A DNA stretch of 64,000 bases from Natronobiforma cellulositropha (GCF_025629245.1 NZ_JANZXN010000010.1:40256-104255); one strand, 5' to 3'. Counted from the first letter of the stretch, positions 9,664 through 19,535 are shown. Notes: generated from the sequence alone by a model not told the origin. Made by a program: numbers and translations.

Positions 9664-10157
9664 GCACCGTGACGTTCGACGCGTCGCCGTCGTCGGTGGC
9701 GCTCGCCGTCGCTACACTGGGCGGTCTCGTCGGTGCAGTCGCGGCCGCCGTCGACCCGCTCGTCGCGTCCATCGCCGTCTGTGCCGGGGCCGCGCTGCCT
9801 CTCGCCGTCTACTACCGCTCACACAGCGCACTCGCGTTCGCCGCTGGGACGCTGTTCGTCGCCGTCTTACTCGCCGGACTCGTCGGTGCCAGCCCTCCTC
9901 GCGTCCTCCTCGGTGTCGGCGCGGCCGTCGTCGCGTGGGACGCCGGATCGAACGGTCTCACCGTCGGCGCACAGCTCGGTGCCGACGCGACGACCCGGTC
10001 GGTCGAACTCGTCCACGTCGCCGGGACGGTCTGTGTCGCCCTCGTCGTCGCCGTCGCCTCCTTCCTGGTGTTCGACGCCGTCGGCACGCTCGCACCGACG
10101 GCGCTCGTCCTCCTGATCGTCGCCGCCGTGATACTCGCCTGGCTGCTCGAGCGCTGA
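9660..10157 (+). CDS. Short DUF7519-like membrane protein (cassette 1)
   Basis: 165-residue, almost entirely hydrophobic protein with about five transmembrane helices. It aligns with only the C-terminal part of the 555-residue protein at 35306-36973: VVAWDAGSNGLTVGAQLG here matches VVVWDLGEYAETLRTELG there, followed in both by TTR or TRR, LVH and a hydrophobic stretch. It is thus either an N-terminally truncated DUF7519 protein or a minimal form of it. The GTG at 9660 overlaps the DUF58 stop (GTGA). It ends cassette 1; the next gene begins 49 bp later after a probable new promoter (ctattttgac). Confidence 0.82.
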   Translation: MSTVTFDASPSSVALAVATLGGLVGAVAAAVDPLVASIAVCAGAALPLAVYYRSHSALAFAAGTLFVAVLLAGLVGASPPRVLLGVGAAVVAWDAGSNGLTVGAQLGADATTRSVELVHVAGTVCVALVVAVASFLVFDAVGTLAPTALVLLIVAAVILAWLLER

Positions 10158-10206
10158 CCGGCGGGGGAGCTATTTTGACACTCGTTCCCGTACCCGCATC
10201 CAACCC

Positions 10207-11166
10207 GTGGCCCACCCAGACCGCCAGACACTCCCGGAGCCGCTCGAGCCACCCGACGTCGGCTTCGTCGCCGCCGTCGGCGTCTACACCGCCCTCGCCG
10301 TCGCCTCGCTCGCCGTCGCGCTCGCACTGGCGATCAGCCCCAGCGGTGCGTCGGTGGTCGGCAGCGTCACCACCGCTGCCACGGTCGGTCTCGTCGTCGG
10401 CTCACTCACCGCGAGCGGCCGCACCGGGCTCCCCGAACGCCTCGGCTCCCGGCGTCGCCCGCGCTCGCTGCTGTTCGTCGTCCCGGCTGCCTTTGCACTC
10501 GCCTCTCTCGTCGCTCTCACCACGCCAACGCTCCCCGACCGAGTCGCGTTCGCCACCGGCTTCGGCGCGCTCTCGACGACCGCCGCCGCGTTCGGCCTGC
10601 ACTCGATGGGGCGGACGCGCTACGCCCGCGTGATGGCCGCAGACGACCCACTCGAGTCGACTCCCTACCTGAATCCGAGGCAGGTCTACCTCTCGGGTGC
10701 CGTCGGCGTCGGCTGCACCGCCGGCTCGCTCCTCTGGCTGTTCACGCTCGGCTCCGGTGGTCGCGTGCGCCTCTGGTGGGGCCTGCTCGTCGTCGGCCTC
10801 TTCTCGCTGCTGTTCGCCTACTCGACCCACCGCCTCGCCTCGCTCGAGGCCGGCGACGCGAAGCCAACCCACCGCCGTCGCGTCCTCGGCACCGAGTGGC
10901 TCGAGTACGGCTACGCCCACCCCGACTCGCTGCCGACGCTCGAGGTCCACCCGTCTGGCCTGGTCCTCAGACGCCCGTTCGACCGCCGCTTCGTCCCCTG
11001 GCACGACGTCACCGCGGTCCGCCTCACGGACACCACGCTCGTGATCGAACGCCGCGGCCGTCTCGACCTGCGGTGTGCTCGCTCTGTCCTCGACGACCCG
11101 GAACGGACGCTCGAGGTGATCGACCGCGCCCGCCAGCCAGCGCCAGCGTCGGCGACGCTCGCGTAG
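10207..11166 (+). CDS. Polytopic membrane protein with C-terminal PH-like domain
   Basis: 319-residue protein. Helices at about 18-40, 48-66, 80-100, 108-128, 160-180 and 190-212 form a membrane domain. The last 95 residues are soluble, with short beta strands (VHPSGLVLRR, FVPWHDVTAVRL, LVIERRGRLDLR) that look like a bacterial/archaeal PH domain of the membrane-linked kind; this fold call is inference. GTG start. It may not belong to the DUF58 cassette, since 49 bp and a TATA-like tract separate them. Convergent with atpB across 50 bp. Function unknown. Confidence 0.8.
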   Translation: MAHPDRQTLPEPLEPPDVGFVAAVGVYTALAVASLAVALALAISPSGASVVGSVTTAATVGLVVGSLTASGRTGLPERLGSRRRPRSLLFVVPAAFALASLVALTTPTLPDRVAFATGFGALSTTAAAFGLHSMGRTRYARVMAADDPLESTPYLNPRQVYLSGAVGVGCTAGSLLWLFTLGSGGRVRLWWGLLVVGLFSLLFAYSTHRLASLEAGDAKPTHRRRVLGTEWLEYGYAHPDSLPTLEVHPSGLVLRRPFDRRFVPWHDVTAVRLTDTTLVIERRGRLDLRCARSVLDDPERTLEVIDRARQPAPASATLA

Positions 11167-11216
11167 CTCACCCTCGGATACGCACCGCCCGAAAAATCTC
11201 GGCCGTGAACCCGCGT

Positions 11217-12635
11217 TCAGTCCGCCGTCGCTTCCGCGACTTCCGACTCGTCCTCGAGGTAGTACTCCTCGATCGCGTCCTCGTCGATACGGTTGAGTTC
11301 CTCCTTCGGGAACATCGAGAGCAGTTCCCAGCCGATCTCGAGCGTCTCGATGATCGTCCGGTCGGTGTCGTAGCCCTGCTGGACGAACTCCTCCTCGAAG
11401 CGGTCGGCGAAGTCGAGGTACTTGTTGTCACGCTCGCTGAGCGCCTCGCGGCCGACGATGTTCACGAGGTCACGGAGGTCTTTCCCCTCCGCGTAGGCGG
11501 CGTAGAGCTGTGCAGAGACGTCGGAGTGGTCGCCGCGGGTGAGCCCCTCGCCGATCCCGTCGTCCATCAGCCGCGAGAGGCTGTCGGAGACGTCGATCGG
11601 TGGCTTCGCTCCCTGGCTGTTGAGGCTGCGGTCGACGATGATCTGGCCCTCCGTGATGTAGCCCGTCAGGTCGGGAATCGGGTGGGTGATGTCGTCGGAG
11701 GGCATCGTCAGGATCGGAATCTGGGTCACCGATCCCTCGCGGCCTTCGATTCGACCCGCACGCTCGTAGAGCTGTGCGAGGTCTGTGTACATGTAACCGG
11801 GGTAGCCACGCCGACCCGGCACCTCCTCACGCGCGGCACCGATCTCGCGCAGCGCCTCACAGTAGTTGGTGATGTCCGTGAGGATGACGAGCACGTGGTA
11901 GTCCTTCTCGAAGGCGAGGTACTCTGCGGTCGTCAGCGCCAGTCGCGGCGTGACGGTTCGCTCGACTGCGGGGTCGTCCGCTAAGTTCATGAAGACGACC
12001 GAGCGCTCGAGTGCGCCCGTGCGCTCGAAGTCCTGCATGAACTCGTTTGCCTCTTCGGCGGTGATACCGATCGCGCCGAAGATGACCGCGAAGTCACTCG
12101 CTTCGTCGTCGCCGCCATCTTCTTCCTCCGGCACCGTCGCCTGGCGGGCGATCTGGAGTGCGAGGTCGTTGTGCGGAAGCCCGGATCCGGAGAAGATCGG
12201 GAGCTTCTGGCCACGCACCAGCGTGTTCATGCCGTCGATCGTACTCACACCCGTCTGGATGAACTCCTCGGGGTACTCACGCGAGTAGGGGTTGATCGCC
12301 GCGCCGACGATGTCGCGGCGCTCTTCGGGAACGATCTCCGGGCCGTCGTCGATCGGGTTCCCGGAGCCGTCGAGCACCCGCCCGAGGAGGTCCTCGGTGA
12401 CGGGCATCTTCATCGTCTCTCCCAGGAAGCGCACGGAGGCGTTGCGGTCGATCCCGCCGGTCCCCTCGAACACCTGGATGGAGACGAGTCCCTCACTCGA
12501 CTCTAGCACCTGTCCGCGCAAGGTGTCGCCATCCGGCGTCTCGATCTCGACGATCTCGTCGTAGCCGACGGGTTCGTCGACCTCGGCGAACACCAGCGGA
12601 CCGCTGATCTCAGTGATTGTTTGATACTCTTTCAT
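11217..12635 (-). CDS. atpB: A-type ATP synthase subunit B (regulatory)
   Basis: 472-residue non-catalytic subunit of the A3B3 hexamer. It starts [16 protein letters not shown] with the beta-barrel domain and keeps the rotor-ATPase core, including FSGSGLPHN in place of a functional Walker A motif, as expected for B subunits, and the segment [18 protein letters not shown]. The C-terminal helical domain is complete. The ATG at 12635 is used; an upstream in-frame ATG at 12701 lies inside atpA. It is two bases downstream of atpA, so cotranscribed. After it the operon is interrupted by opposite-strand genes before atpD. Confidence 0.97.
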   Translation of the reverse strand: MKEYQTITEISGPLVFAEVDEPVGYDEIVEIETPDGDTLRGQVLESSEGLVSIQVFEGTGGIDRNASVRFLGETMKMPVTEDLLGRVLDGSGNPIDDGPEIVPEERRDIVGAAINPYSREYPEEFIQTGVSTIDGMNTLVRGQKLPIFSGSGLPHNDLALQIARQATVPEEEDGGDDEASDFAVIFGAIGITAEEANEFMQDFERTGALERSVVFMNLADDPAVERTVTPRLALTTAEYLAFEKDYHVLVILTDITNYCEALREIGAAREEVPGRRGYPGYMYTDLAQLYERAGRIEGREGSVTQIPILTMPSDDITHPIPDLTGYITEGQIIVDRSLNSQGAKPPIDVSDSLSRLMDDGIGEGLTRGDHSDVSAQLYAAYAEGKDLRDLVNIVGREALSERDNKYLDFADRFEEEFVQQGYDTDRTIIETLEIGWELLSMFPKEELNRIDEDAIEEYYLEDESEVAEATAD

Positions 12636-12637
12636 GA

Positions 12638-14401
12638 TTAGTACAGCTCCCTGATCTGCGCCTCGAGGTTCGATTCGAGCTCGTCGATGAACTCGTCCCA
12701 CTCTTCTGCGGTACCCATGCGGTTGAGCCGCGGGGCCGCGTCGACGCCCGTGATCTCACCGACCGGCACGCCAGCGTCGAGGGCGGCGAACGCCTCGTCG
12801 TTGAACGTCTTGATCGCCTGGAGCATCTGGTAGGTCTTCTCCGGCGGACAGAAGGTGTCGACGTCGTGGAACGCGTTCTGCTGGAGCCACGCCTCACGCA
12901 GGTAGCGGGCGACCTCGAGGGTGAGCTGCTGGTCCTCCGGTAAGGCGTCTTTGCCGACGAGCTGGACGATCTCCTGGAGTTCGTCCTCCTCGTCGAGCAC
13001 GTCGACGGCCCACTGGCGGATCTCGGGGAAGTCCTCGGCGACGTTCTCTCGGTACCAGGGGTCGAGCTGCTGGGTGTACAGCGAGTACGAATCGTTCCAG
13101 TTGATCGATGGGAAGTGCCGACGGTTCGCGAGGTCGGCGTCGAGCGCCCAGAACGTCTTGACGATACGGAGCGTGTTCTGGGTGACCGGCTCGGAGAAGT
13201 CACCGCCCGGCGGCGAGACGGCACCGATCGCCGAGATCGATCCCTGGTCGCCGTTGAGCAGTTCGAACAGGCCCGCGCGCTCGTAGAACTCGGAGAGCGA
13301 CGCCGCGAGGTAGGCCGGGTAGCCCTCCTCGCCGGGCATCTCCTCGAGTCGGCTCGAGATCTCACGCATGGCCTCCGCCCACCGCGAGGTGGAGTCGGCC
13401 ATCAGCGCGACGTCGTAGCCCATGTCGCGGAAGTACTCCGCGATGGTGATTCCCGTGTAGATACAGGACTCACGGGCGGCGACCGGCATGTTCGAGGTGT
13501 TCGCGATGAGGCAGGTACGGCTCATCAGCGGCTTGCCCGTCTTCGGGTCCTCGAGTTCGGGGAAGTCTTCGATGACTTCCGTCATCTCGTTGCCGCGCTC
13601 GCCACAGCCGACGTAGACGACGATGTCCGCGTCGGACCACTTCGCGAGCTGGTGCTGGGTGACGGTCTTCCCGGAGCCGAACGGGCCCGGAATCGCCGCG
13701 GTCCCGCCTTTCGCGATGGGGAAGAGACCGTCCTGGATGCGCTGGCCACTGACGAGCGGAATCGTCGGCGACTGCTTCTCGAGTGCGGGACGGGCCTGTC
13801 GGACCGGCCACTCCTGGTGCATGGTGACCGCCTCGCCGGAGTCGAGTTCGACGACGGGTTCGTCGACCGTGAACTCGCCTTCTTCGGCTGCGGTCACGTC
13901 GCCGCCGTCGTAGTCCGGCGGCACCATCACCTTGTGGGTGATACTCTCGGTTTCGGGAACCTCCCCGACGATGTCGCCGGGTGCAACGGTGTCACCGACC
14001 GAGACGGTGGGGGTGAACTCCCACGTCTTCTCTAAGTCGATCCCGGGGGCGTCGACCCCGCGGTCGAGGAAGGCCGTCCCCATCTTCGACTCGAGGACGT
14101 CGAGCGGGCGCTGGACGCCGTCGTAGATGGAGTCGAGCATGCCGGGTCCGAGGTCGACCGACAGCGGTTCGCCCGTGTTCTCGACGGGTTCGCCGGGACC
14201 GACACCGGAAGTCTCCTCGTACACCTGAATCGTCGTCAGGTTCCCTTCGATTTCGATGACCTCGCCCATCAGCCCTTCGTCGCCGACGTAGACGACGTCG
14301 TTCATCCGGGCGTCGAGGTCCGCAGCGGTCACGACGGGACCGCTCACGCTTTCGATGATCCCGTCCTCTCGGACGGTCTCTGTGTCTTGTGCCTGACTCA
14401 T
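12638..14401 (-). CDS. atpA: A-type ATP synthase subunit A (catalytic)
   Basis: 587-residue catalytic subunit. The Walker A motif reads GPFGSGKT (about 235-242), the form typical of archaeal A subunits; the GER segment ([12 protein letters not shown]) and [13 protein letters not shown] carrying the catalytic site follow. The roughly 90-residue bulge domain characteristic of A/V-type A subunits is present (about 110-200). No intein interrupts the P-loop region. Three bases separate it from the end of atpF upstream and two from atpB downstream, so it is central to a tightly packed operon. Confidence 0.98.
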   Translation of the reverse strand: MSQAQDTETVREDGIIESVSGPVVTAADLDARMNDVVYVGDEGLMGEVIEIEGNLTTIQVYEETSGVGPGEPVENTGEPLSVDLGPGMLDSIYDGVQRPLDVLESKMGTAFLDRGVDAPGIDLEKTWEFTPTVSVGDTVAPGDIVGEVPETESITHKVMVPPDYDGGDVTAAEEGEFTVDEPVVELDSGEAVTMHQEWPVRQARPALEKQSPTIPLVSGQRIQDGLFPIAKGGTAAIPGPFGSGKTVTQHQLAKWSDADIVVYVGCGERGNEMTEVIEDFPELEDPKTGKPLMSRTCLIANTSNMPVAARESCIYTGITIAEYFRDMGYDVALMADSTSRWAEAMREISSRLEEMPGEEGYPAYLAASLSEFYERAGLFELLNGDQGSISAIGAVSPPGGDFSEPVTQNTLRIVKTFWALDADLANRRHFPSINWNDSYSLYTQQLDPWYRENVAEDFPEIRQWAVDVLDEEDELQEIVQLVGKDALPEDQQLTLEVARYLREAWLQQNAFHDVDTFCPPEKTYQMLQAIKTFNDEAFAALDAGVPVGEITGVDAAPRLNRMGTAEEWDEFIDELESNLEAQIRELY

Positions 14402-14404
14402 AGC

Positions 14405-14758
14405 TTATGTCTGGTTGTCCGCGTTCGCTTCTTCGTCCATCAGGTCGATCCCGATCGCGCGCTTGATCTGCTCGCGCAGGCCGCCACCGCCGCTGCCGCT
14501 CGCGCCGATCGTGATCACGACGGGTTCGACGCTCGTCTCGACCTCCCCGCGCACCTCTCGAGAGAGATACTCGAGGTCGTCGTCGTGCATGACGACGATG
14601 CCGACGCCCTCGTCTGCGAGGACGTTCGTGACTGCTGCGTCTAAGTCCGTCGCTTTCTCACCGTCTGGAACGTTCTCGAACCGCCTGACGCCTGCCAGCC
14701 GGAAGCCCGTCGTGAACTCGGGGCTGCCGACGACGGCGATCTCTTGACTCTGGCTCAT
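14405..14758 (-). CDS. atpF: A-type ATP synthase subunit F
   Basis: 117-residue central-stalk subunit with the Rossmann-like fold of subunit F: IAVVGSPEFTTGFRLAGVR at the N-terminus, a VLADEGVGIVVMHDDDLEYL strand-loop segment, and VVITIGASGSGGGGLREQI before the C-terminal helix. It regulates ATP hydrolysis by contacting the head. The start overlaps the atpC stop by 4 bp (ATGA), so it is translationally coupled. Length is normal. Confidence 0.95.
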   Translation of the reverse strand: MSQSQEIAVVGSPEFTTGFRLAGVRRFENVPDGEKATDLDAAVTNVLADEGVGIVVMHDDDLEYLSREVRGEVETSVEPVVITIGASGSGGGGLREQIKRAIGIDLMDEEANADNQT

Positions 14759-15807
14759 AGGATCACCAGTTCGTCTTCGATTTCCGCCTCCGTGAGACCG
14801 ACCTCCCGACCGCGGGCGATCGCGCGGATGTTCTCGACCTCGCGCTCTTTCGCGAGGATGTACGAGAGCACCGCCGACACCGAGACCGGGTAGATACTCG
14901 AGAGCGTATCGGCGTACTCGAGCAGCGCCGCGTCCATCGCGTGTTCGAACTGGATGAGGCTGTCGGCCTCGCGCAGGCGGGCCAGCGCACCGCCGAGTCG
15001 GTCGCCGTAGCGGCCGCTGTCGGCGATGTGATCGACGAGTTCGTCGTAGTTGCCGACGAGGCGGCTGAGTTCCGCCTGCGTGAACAGGACGCCGCCCTCG
15101 ATGTAGTAGGCTGCCGGATCGAGATCGGCCCCGCTGCGTGCGAGCCGGAGCGCGTTTCGCGCGTTCAGGAAGTCGATCTCGGCTTCTAAGAACTCGACGT
15201 AGAGCGCGTCGGGACCCTCCTGTGGGCGTCCGAGGTCGTCGAGTAAGTGTTCGTAAAACTCCCGGTCGAGTGCGTTCTCGAGGGAGACGAGTGCGCCGGT
15301 CTCCTCGAACTCCTGGTAGGCTTCCGAGAGGGGTTCGTAGAAGACGGTGCCACCGAGGATCTCGATGACGTCGTCGATCTCGTCGACCTCGAGCAGTCGG
15401 TCGAGCGTCGAGTCGGGGAGTTCACCGGCGCGGATGAGGTCGGTCGAGACCTCTTCGGTCGGCGTCTCGGTGTAGATCCCGCGAATAATCGTCTTGACGT
15501 TCCAGACGTCGAACTTCCGGAGGTACCGGCCGATCAGGTCGTAGAGTCGCCCCTCCGACCAGTCCAGTAAGTCGTCGAAGTGCTTCGCGAGGTTGCGGTT
15601 CAGTGCGTACTCGATCAGGTCGACGCCGGAAAAGCGCGTCCCGAGCGCGTTGATCTCGCGCTCGTACTCCGTCTCCTCCATGAACCGGGCGATCTCGCTC
15701 GGTCCCATCCGGATCAGCTTGCGGTAGTCCTCGTCTGCGAACAACACGGCTCTGCGCGAGCGGACGCGTGCGTTCACGTACTCCGGATTCGAGGCTCTTG
15801 CGCTCAT
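14755..15807 (-). CDS. atpC: A-type ATP synthase subunit C
   Basis: 350-residue subunit C (V-ATPase d-type), the socket linking the central stalk to the c-ring. It is all-helical and pseudo-repeated in three units, with family features NPEYVNARVRSRRA at the N-terminus, LLDWSEGRLYDLIGRYLRKFD near 90, and REVENIRAIARGREVGL near the C-terminus. Overlaps atpE and atpF by 4 bp each. Length is typical (340-360). Confidence 0.95.
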   Translation of the reverse strand: MSARASNPEYVNARVRSRRAVLFADEDYRKLIRMGPSEIARFMEETEYEREINALGTRFSGVDLIEYALNRNLAKHFDDLLDWSEGRLYDLIGRYLRKFDVWNVKTIIRGIYTETPTEEVSTDLIRAGELPDSTLDRLLEVDEIDDVIEILGGTVFYEPLSEAYQEFEETGALVSLENALDREFYEHLLDDLGRPQEGPDALYVEFLEAEIDFLNARNALRLARSGADLDPAAYYIEGGVLFTQAELSRLVGNYDELVDHIADSGRYGDRLGGALARLREADSLIQFEHAMDAALLEYADTLSSIYPVSVSAVLSYILAKEREVENIRAIARGREVGLTEAEIEDELVIL

Positions 15808-16385
15808 TGCTCGAAGAGTCTGTTGCTGATCTCGCGGAGGTTCTCCTCCCAGACGCTCTCGAGTAGCGAGTCGAACGTGTTGTTGACGCGGACTCGCGAG
15901 TGGTCGCTCTCGACGACGACGCCGCCGAGGCAGTCGTACTCGCCAGCGTACTCGTAGCCGTCGTAGTCGGCTAAGATCGCCGTCAGCAGGTCGGCGTCGT
16001 CGTCGCGGCCGTAGACGCGAACCTCGTCACCGTCGTCGAACTCGACACTCGCCGCGTCGAGCAGCGTCCGGGTGAGTTCCTCTCGAGTGTCGCCGTCGAG
16101 GGCGGCCAGTTCGTCTTCGACCTGGTCGCGGACCTGGGTGAGGACGTCGCGGCGTGCCTCGAGGCGGTGTTGTTTCGCCTCCAGTTTCGCACTGGAGAGT
16201 CGCTGTTCGCGCAGCTGCTCGATCTCACGCTCGACCGTCCCCTCGGCGGACTCGAGGATCTCCTCGGCGTCAGCGTCGGCGGCGGCTTCGATCTCCTCAG
16301 CTCGCGCGTCGCCCTCGGCGCGAATCTCCTCTGCGCGCGCGTGGGCCTCTTCCCGAATGTCCTCAACGACAGTGTCCAAACTCAT
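15804..16385 (-). CDS. atpE: A-type ATP synthase subunit E
   Basis: 193-residue peripheral-stalk subunit that pairs with H. Residues 1-90 form an Ala/Glu/Arg-rich coiled coil (EDIREEAHARAEEIRAEGDA); the C-terminal globular part ends in FDSLLESVWEENLREISNRL, the piece that caps the A3B3 head. Overlaps atpC by 4 bp and follows atpK by 19 bp. Confidence 0.93.
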   Translation of the reverse strand: MSLDTVVEDIREEAHARAEEIRAEGDARAEEIEAAADADAEEILESAEGTVEREIEQLREQRLSSAKLEAKQHRLEARRDVLTQVRDQVEDELAALDGDTREELTRTLLDAASVEFDDGDEVRVYGRDDDADLLTAILADYDGYEYAGEYDCLGGVVVESDHSRVRVNNTFDSLLESVWEENLREISNRLFEQ

Positions 16386-16404
16386 TGTGAGAGAAGGGGG
16401 TCGG

Positions 16405-16665
16405 CTAGACCAGGAAAATAACGACGATCGCGAAAATGACGAGTGTCTCGGGCAACACTGTCATGACGATCCCTGGGACGAACATGTCGCGGTCCTCGGC
16501 GATTGCGCCGACAGCCGCGGCACCGATACCACGTTCTGCGTACCCCGACGCCAGCGCTGCGAGGCCGACACCGAGTGCTGCAGCCGCTTCCGGCTCCAGG
16601 ATCGGGCCGCCGTTTTCTGCCTGTAGTGCTACTGCGGTTGCCAAGAGGTCGCTAACTTCTAACAT
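16405..16665 (-). CDS. atpK: A-type ATP synthase subunit K (c-ring)
   Basis: 86-residue two-helix membrane proteolipid forming the rotor ring. Helix 1 (about 27-50) is Ala/Gly-rich (AAALGVGLAALASGYAE); helix 2 (about 62-85) carries the ion-binding glutamate in VLPETLVIFAIV. There is one hairpin, so a c8-type subunit rather than a duplicated V-type one. Unlike other junctions in this operon, 266 bp separate it from atpI, and that gap holds a relic of another atpI 3' end. A TTTTATG tract at about 16736-16742 could act as an extra promoter. Confidence 0.93.
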   Translation of the reverse strand: MLEVSDLLATAVALQAENGGPILEPEAAAALGVGLAALASGYAERGIGAAAVGAIAEDRDMFVPGIVMTVLPETLVIFAIVVIFLV

Positions 16666-16675
16666 GGTGAATCGG

Positions 16676-16825
16676 TTACGGTTGGTCTGGGTCTCGAATG
16701 TACCCTAACGGTTCGTATCTGTCCGTGCTCCCCTCATAAAACTTCTGAAAGAAATCGACATACTGATGCTGGATCATCTGATTTCACGTTTCTGTGATAG
16801 CGTGTGGCAGTATTCCTAACTGTCT
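16676..16825 (-). pseudogene. Relic of an atpI 3' end
   Basis: Read on the minus strand, 16777-16676 encodes MIQHQYVDFFQKFYEG followed by STDRYEPLGYIRDPDQP and a TAA. This matches the end of AtpI encoded just upstream (MLRLEYVEFFQKFYEG, then GGGEEYEPFG) at the same spacing. The match continues upstream as AITET-stop-NQ against GITAAGIQ, through an in-frame TGA at 16784-16786. At DNA level a 42-base stretch is about 70% identical to atpI. The segment is much more AT-rich than the functional genes. I interpret it as the decayed C-terminal tail of a former or duplicated atpI. Confidence 0.75.
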
Positions 16826-16931
16826 AATTTTGTATTCTTTGTCGACTCCCGCCATAGAACACCCGTCGATTTCTACGCGATACTTTCTAAAGAATGCCTA
16901 TCGATCAAAAACGAAAACCGCGTTCCGAGCG

Positions 16932-19187
16932 TTAATCCGCGGTGTGCGTTCGTTCTTTGCCGAACGGCTCGTACTCCTCGCCGCCACCCTCGTAGAACTT
17001 CTGGAAGAACTCCACGTACTCGAGGCGGAGCATCTGGATGCCTGCGGCGGTGATGCCGAGCAGCAAGACGAGGATATGCCCGAAGACGAAGACGAAGATC
17101 GCCAGTGGAATTGTGATCCACAGCGGATCTGCGTGGACGAGACCGACGAACTCCTGTGTCTCGTACGCGCCAACGTCGTAGGTCGGGAGGTTGAACACCG
17201 TGTATCCTTCCTCGTTCGAGTACGCCCCGAAGACAAGTAGGTTGACCGCAAACGCCATCCCTCCTTTCGCGAGCAGAACCGCCACCATACGGAGGTACGA
17301 GAGGACGTGGCCGAACGCCCAGGCGGGCGTCTCGAACAGTCCGGCAACTCCCTCACCGATGCCGACGAGGACGACACCGATTCCGAGCGCCACGAGCCCG
17401 AGGATGCCGACAACTTCTGGTAGTCCCTCGAAGCCGAGGTTGTACGGCCCGGCGTAGAGGACGGTCTCGCTGCTCGTGCCCACGAGGAACTCCGGCTTGT
17501 ACTCGATCATGTGGGTGCTGAAGATCCAGATGAACAGGCCGTTCATCGCGAGGATCCACGACCCTTTCTCGTAGATAGCCGCTTTCAGCCCGTGGCTGAG
17601 TTCGTTGACGAACCCGAGGATCAGGCCGATGTTGAGGTGGATCAGGCCGAACCCGATCGCCAGCACCATCCACAGGACGGCCCAGTCGGTGAGCTGGAGA
17701 CCTTTGTTGAGTGACCCCGCGAGCGGCAGCCAGCCGAGACCGAGGTACTCCATGTGCATCCCGAAGAGGTCGTCGTACAGATAGCCGAACAGTACGGTGA
17801 ATGCACCTGCCCAGATACCGATCGTCCCGATCGCTTTCCCGGCGTCGGAGTCGAAGATTTTCCAGCAACCCCAGCCCATCGCCATGTACAGGATTCCGTA
17901 GCCGATGTCTCCGATCATGAACCCGAAGGCGAACGGAAACGTCAGGAATACCAGCAGCGTCGGATCGAGTTCGCTGTACTTCGGCTGACTCACCATCTTC
18001 ACCATCAGTTCGAACGGTCTCGCCGGATCGATGTTGTCGAGCACCGTCGGCGGCTCGTCGTCCATCGTGACCGCTCCGCCAGCGCCCGCACTAGCACCTG
18101 CGGCGTGTTTCCCGTTCGACCCGCCGGACGTCCCGCCGTCGGTCGCCGCCTTCTGCGCGTCGGCGTCGGCCTCGGCGTCTGCGTCCTCCTCGTCGGTATC
18201 GACGGCTGGCCCACCCTCGTGGGGAACGGGCGCGGCGTGTGTCGGCGCACCGTGGCGGTCGTAGTCCGCCCGCTCGAGTTCTTCGATCTCGACGCTCTCG
18301 CCGACGGCGTCGGTCAGCGCGGCGACGAGGTCGTCGTAGTGTTCGGAGGGGATCCATCCCTCGGCGACGAACGCGCGCTGGCTGGTCGCGAACTGCAGCG
18401 GCGCTTCGGCGCGCTGGACTTCGATCGTGAGCTCCTCCTCGAGTCGGAGTAAGAAGCCGCCCTCGTCGATGCGAACGCGGCCGAGTTTCGCGTCGATGTC
18501 GTCGATCTCCGCCTCGAGCTCGCGCCGTTTCTGTGCGAGTTCCTCGGCGTAGACGTCGGGACTGCGGTCGGTGTCGGGCAGTTCGTATCGCGAGAACTCG
18601 ATGCCGACGAGTGCGTCGTCGATGACGCCCGTCGCGCCGTCAGCCGGTGCCGCGACGATGGCGACGACGTCGCCGCCGGTGAACGTCTCGTAGGCGCGGA
18701 TCTCGTCGCTCTCGGAGAGCGCCTCTTCGGCCGTTGCGAGCGAACCGGAGCCGACGAGCACCTCGACGGTGTCGTAGCCGGTCAGCAAGTCGAGGTCGAT
18801 TCCCAGTTCGGCGAACGGCTCGACGCGGTCGAGACGCTCGCTGACGAGTCGAAGCTGTTCGCGGACCTCGCCGCGCTGGTCGTCGAGTTCGTTGACCCGC
18901 GTGCGGATGCCCTCGAGTCGGGCCTCCCACTCGTCGTCGAGTCGGCCGCTCGGTTCGGCCTCCTCGGGGTCGAGTCCGAGCGTACTCTCGAGTGCGCGGA
19001 CGGTGACGAGCTTCTCGGAGGCTTCCTCGGCACCCTCGATCGGGTTGCCGTTGTCGAAGTCGGCCCAGGAGCCGTCGTAGTCCGAGAGGTGGACCAAATT
19101 GAGTTCGTGGATCGTCTCGATGACCGAGGGCATGACGCCCTTCGAGCCGGTCACCGAGACCTTACTCATCTGGTCAGGTCTGAGCAT
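16932..19187 (-). CDS. atpI: A-type ATP synthase subunit I (membrane a-subunit)
   Basis: 751-residue stator subunit that forms the ion half-channels with the K ring. The N-terminal half (1-390) is cytoplasmic and largely coiled coil, with an acidic Asp/Ala-rich linker around 325-375. The C-terminal half has seven or eight transmembrane helices, with the essential arginine region around AFGHVLSYLRMVAVLLAKGG. The start MLRPDQMSKVSVTGSK is the usual haloarchaeal one and overlaps atpH by 14 bp. A degenerate second copy of its C-terminal tail lies directly downstream. Confidence 0.96.
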   Translation of the reverse strand: MLRPDQMSKVSVTGSKGVMPSVIETIHELNLVHLSDYDGSWADFDNGNPIEGAEEASEKLVTVRALESTLGLDPEEAEPSGRLDDEWEARLEGIRTRVNELDDQRGEVREQLRLVSERLDRVEPFAELGIDLDLLTGYDTVEVLVGSGSLATAEEALSESDEIRAYETFTGGDVVAIVAAPADGATGVIDDALVGIEFSRYELPDTDRSPDVYAEELAQKRRELEAEIDDIDAKLGRVRIDEGGFLLRLEEELTIEVQRAEAPLQFATSQRAFVAEGWIPSEHYDDLVAALTDAVGESVEIEELERADYDRHGAPTHAAPVPHEGGPAVDTDEEDADAEADADAQKAATDGGTSGGSNGKHAAGASAGAGGAVTMDDEPPTVLDNIDPARPFELMVKMVSQPKYSELDPTLLVFLTFPFAFGFMIGDIGYGILYMAMGWGCWKIFDSDAGKAIGTIGIWAGAFTVLFGYLYDDLFGMHMEYLGLGWLPLAGSLNKGLQLTDWAVLWMVLAIGFGLIHLNIGLILGFVNELSHGLKAAIYEKGSWILAMNGLFIWIFSTHMIEYKPEFLVGTSSETVLYAGPYNLGFEGLPEVVGILGLVALGIGVVLVGIGEGVAGLFETPAWAFGHVLSYLRMVAVLLAKGGMAFAVNLLVFGAYSNEEGYTVFNLPTYDVGAYETQEFVGLVHADPLWITIPLAIFVFVFGHILVLLLGITAAGIQMLRLEYVEFFQKFYEGGGEEYEPFGKERTHTAD

Positions 19188-19506
19188 GAACGTCCTCCTC
19201 GAACAGGGATACGACGTAGTCGGTCACGTCGCCGACCTGGCGTTTGGCGTCGTCTGCGAGCGCCTCACGCTCCTGTTCGCCCTCGCGAAGGACGCGCTCA
19301 CACTCGTCGTCGATCTCCTCGCGCGCCTCTTCGAGGCGCTCCTCTCTGTGTTCCCGTGCCTGTTCCTCCGCGTTCGTGCGTATCTCCTCGGCGCGTTTCC
19401 GGGCCTCGGCTATACGCTCGTCGCGGTCTTTCTCTGCCAATGCGACGATCTCGTCGGCTTCCTCCTCCACCGACTTGATACGTTCGAGAACCTCTGGCCT
19501 CGGCAT
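19174..19506 (-). CDS. atpH: A-type ATP synthase subunit H (peripheral stalk)
   Basis: 110-residue, almost fully coiled-coil protein (EEEADEIVALAEKDRDERIA and onward, rich in Glu/Arg/Ala heptads), the partner of subunit E in the peripheral stalk. It is the first gene of the operon H-I-K-E-C-F-A-B. A TATA-like element CTTATACG (minus strand, 19537-19544) is about 35 nt upstream of its ATG. Length matches the AhaH family. Confidence 0.9.
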   Translation of the reverse strand: MPRPEVLERIKSVEEEADEIVALAEKDRDERIAEARKRAEEIRTNAEEQAREHREERLEEAREEIDDECERVLREGEQEREALADDAKRQVGDVTDYVVSLFEEDVHAQT

Positions 19507-19535
19507 AGTCTAAGCAAGCGAACGTTTGCTATAGA

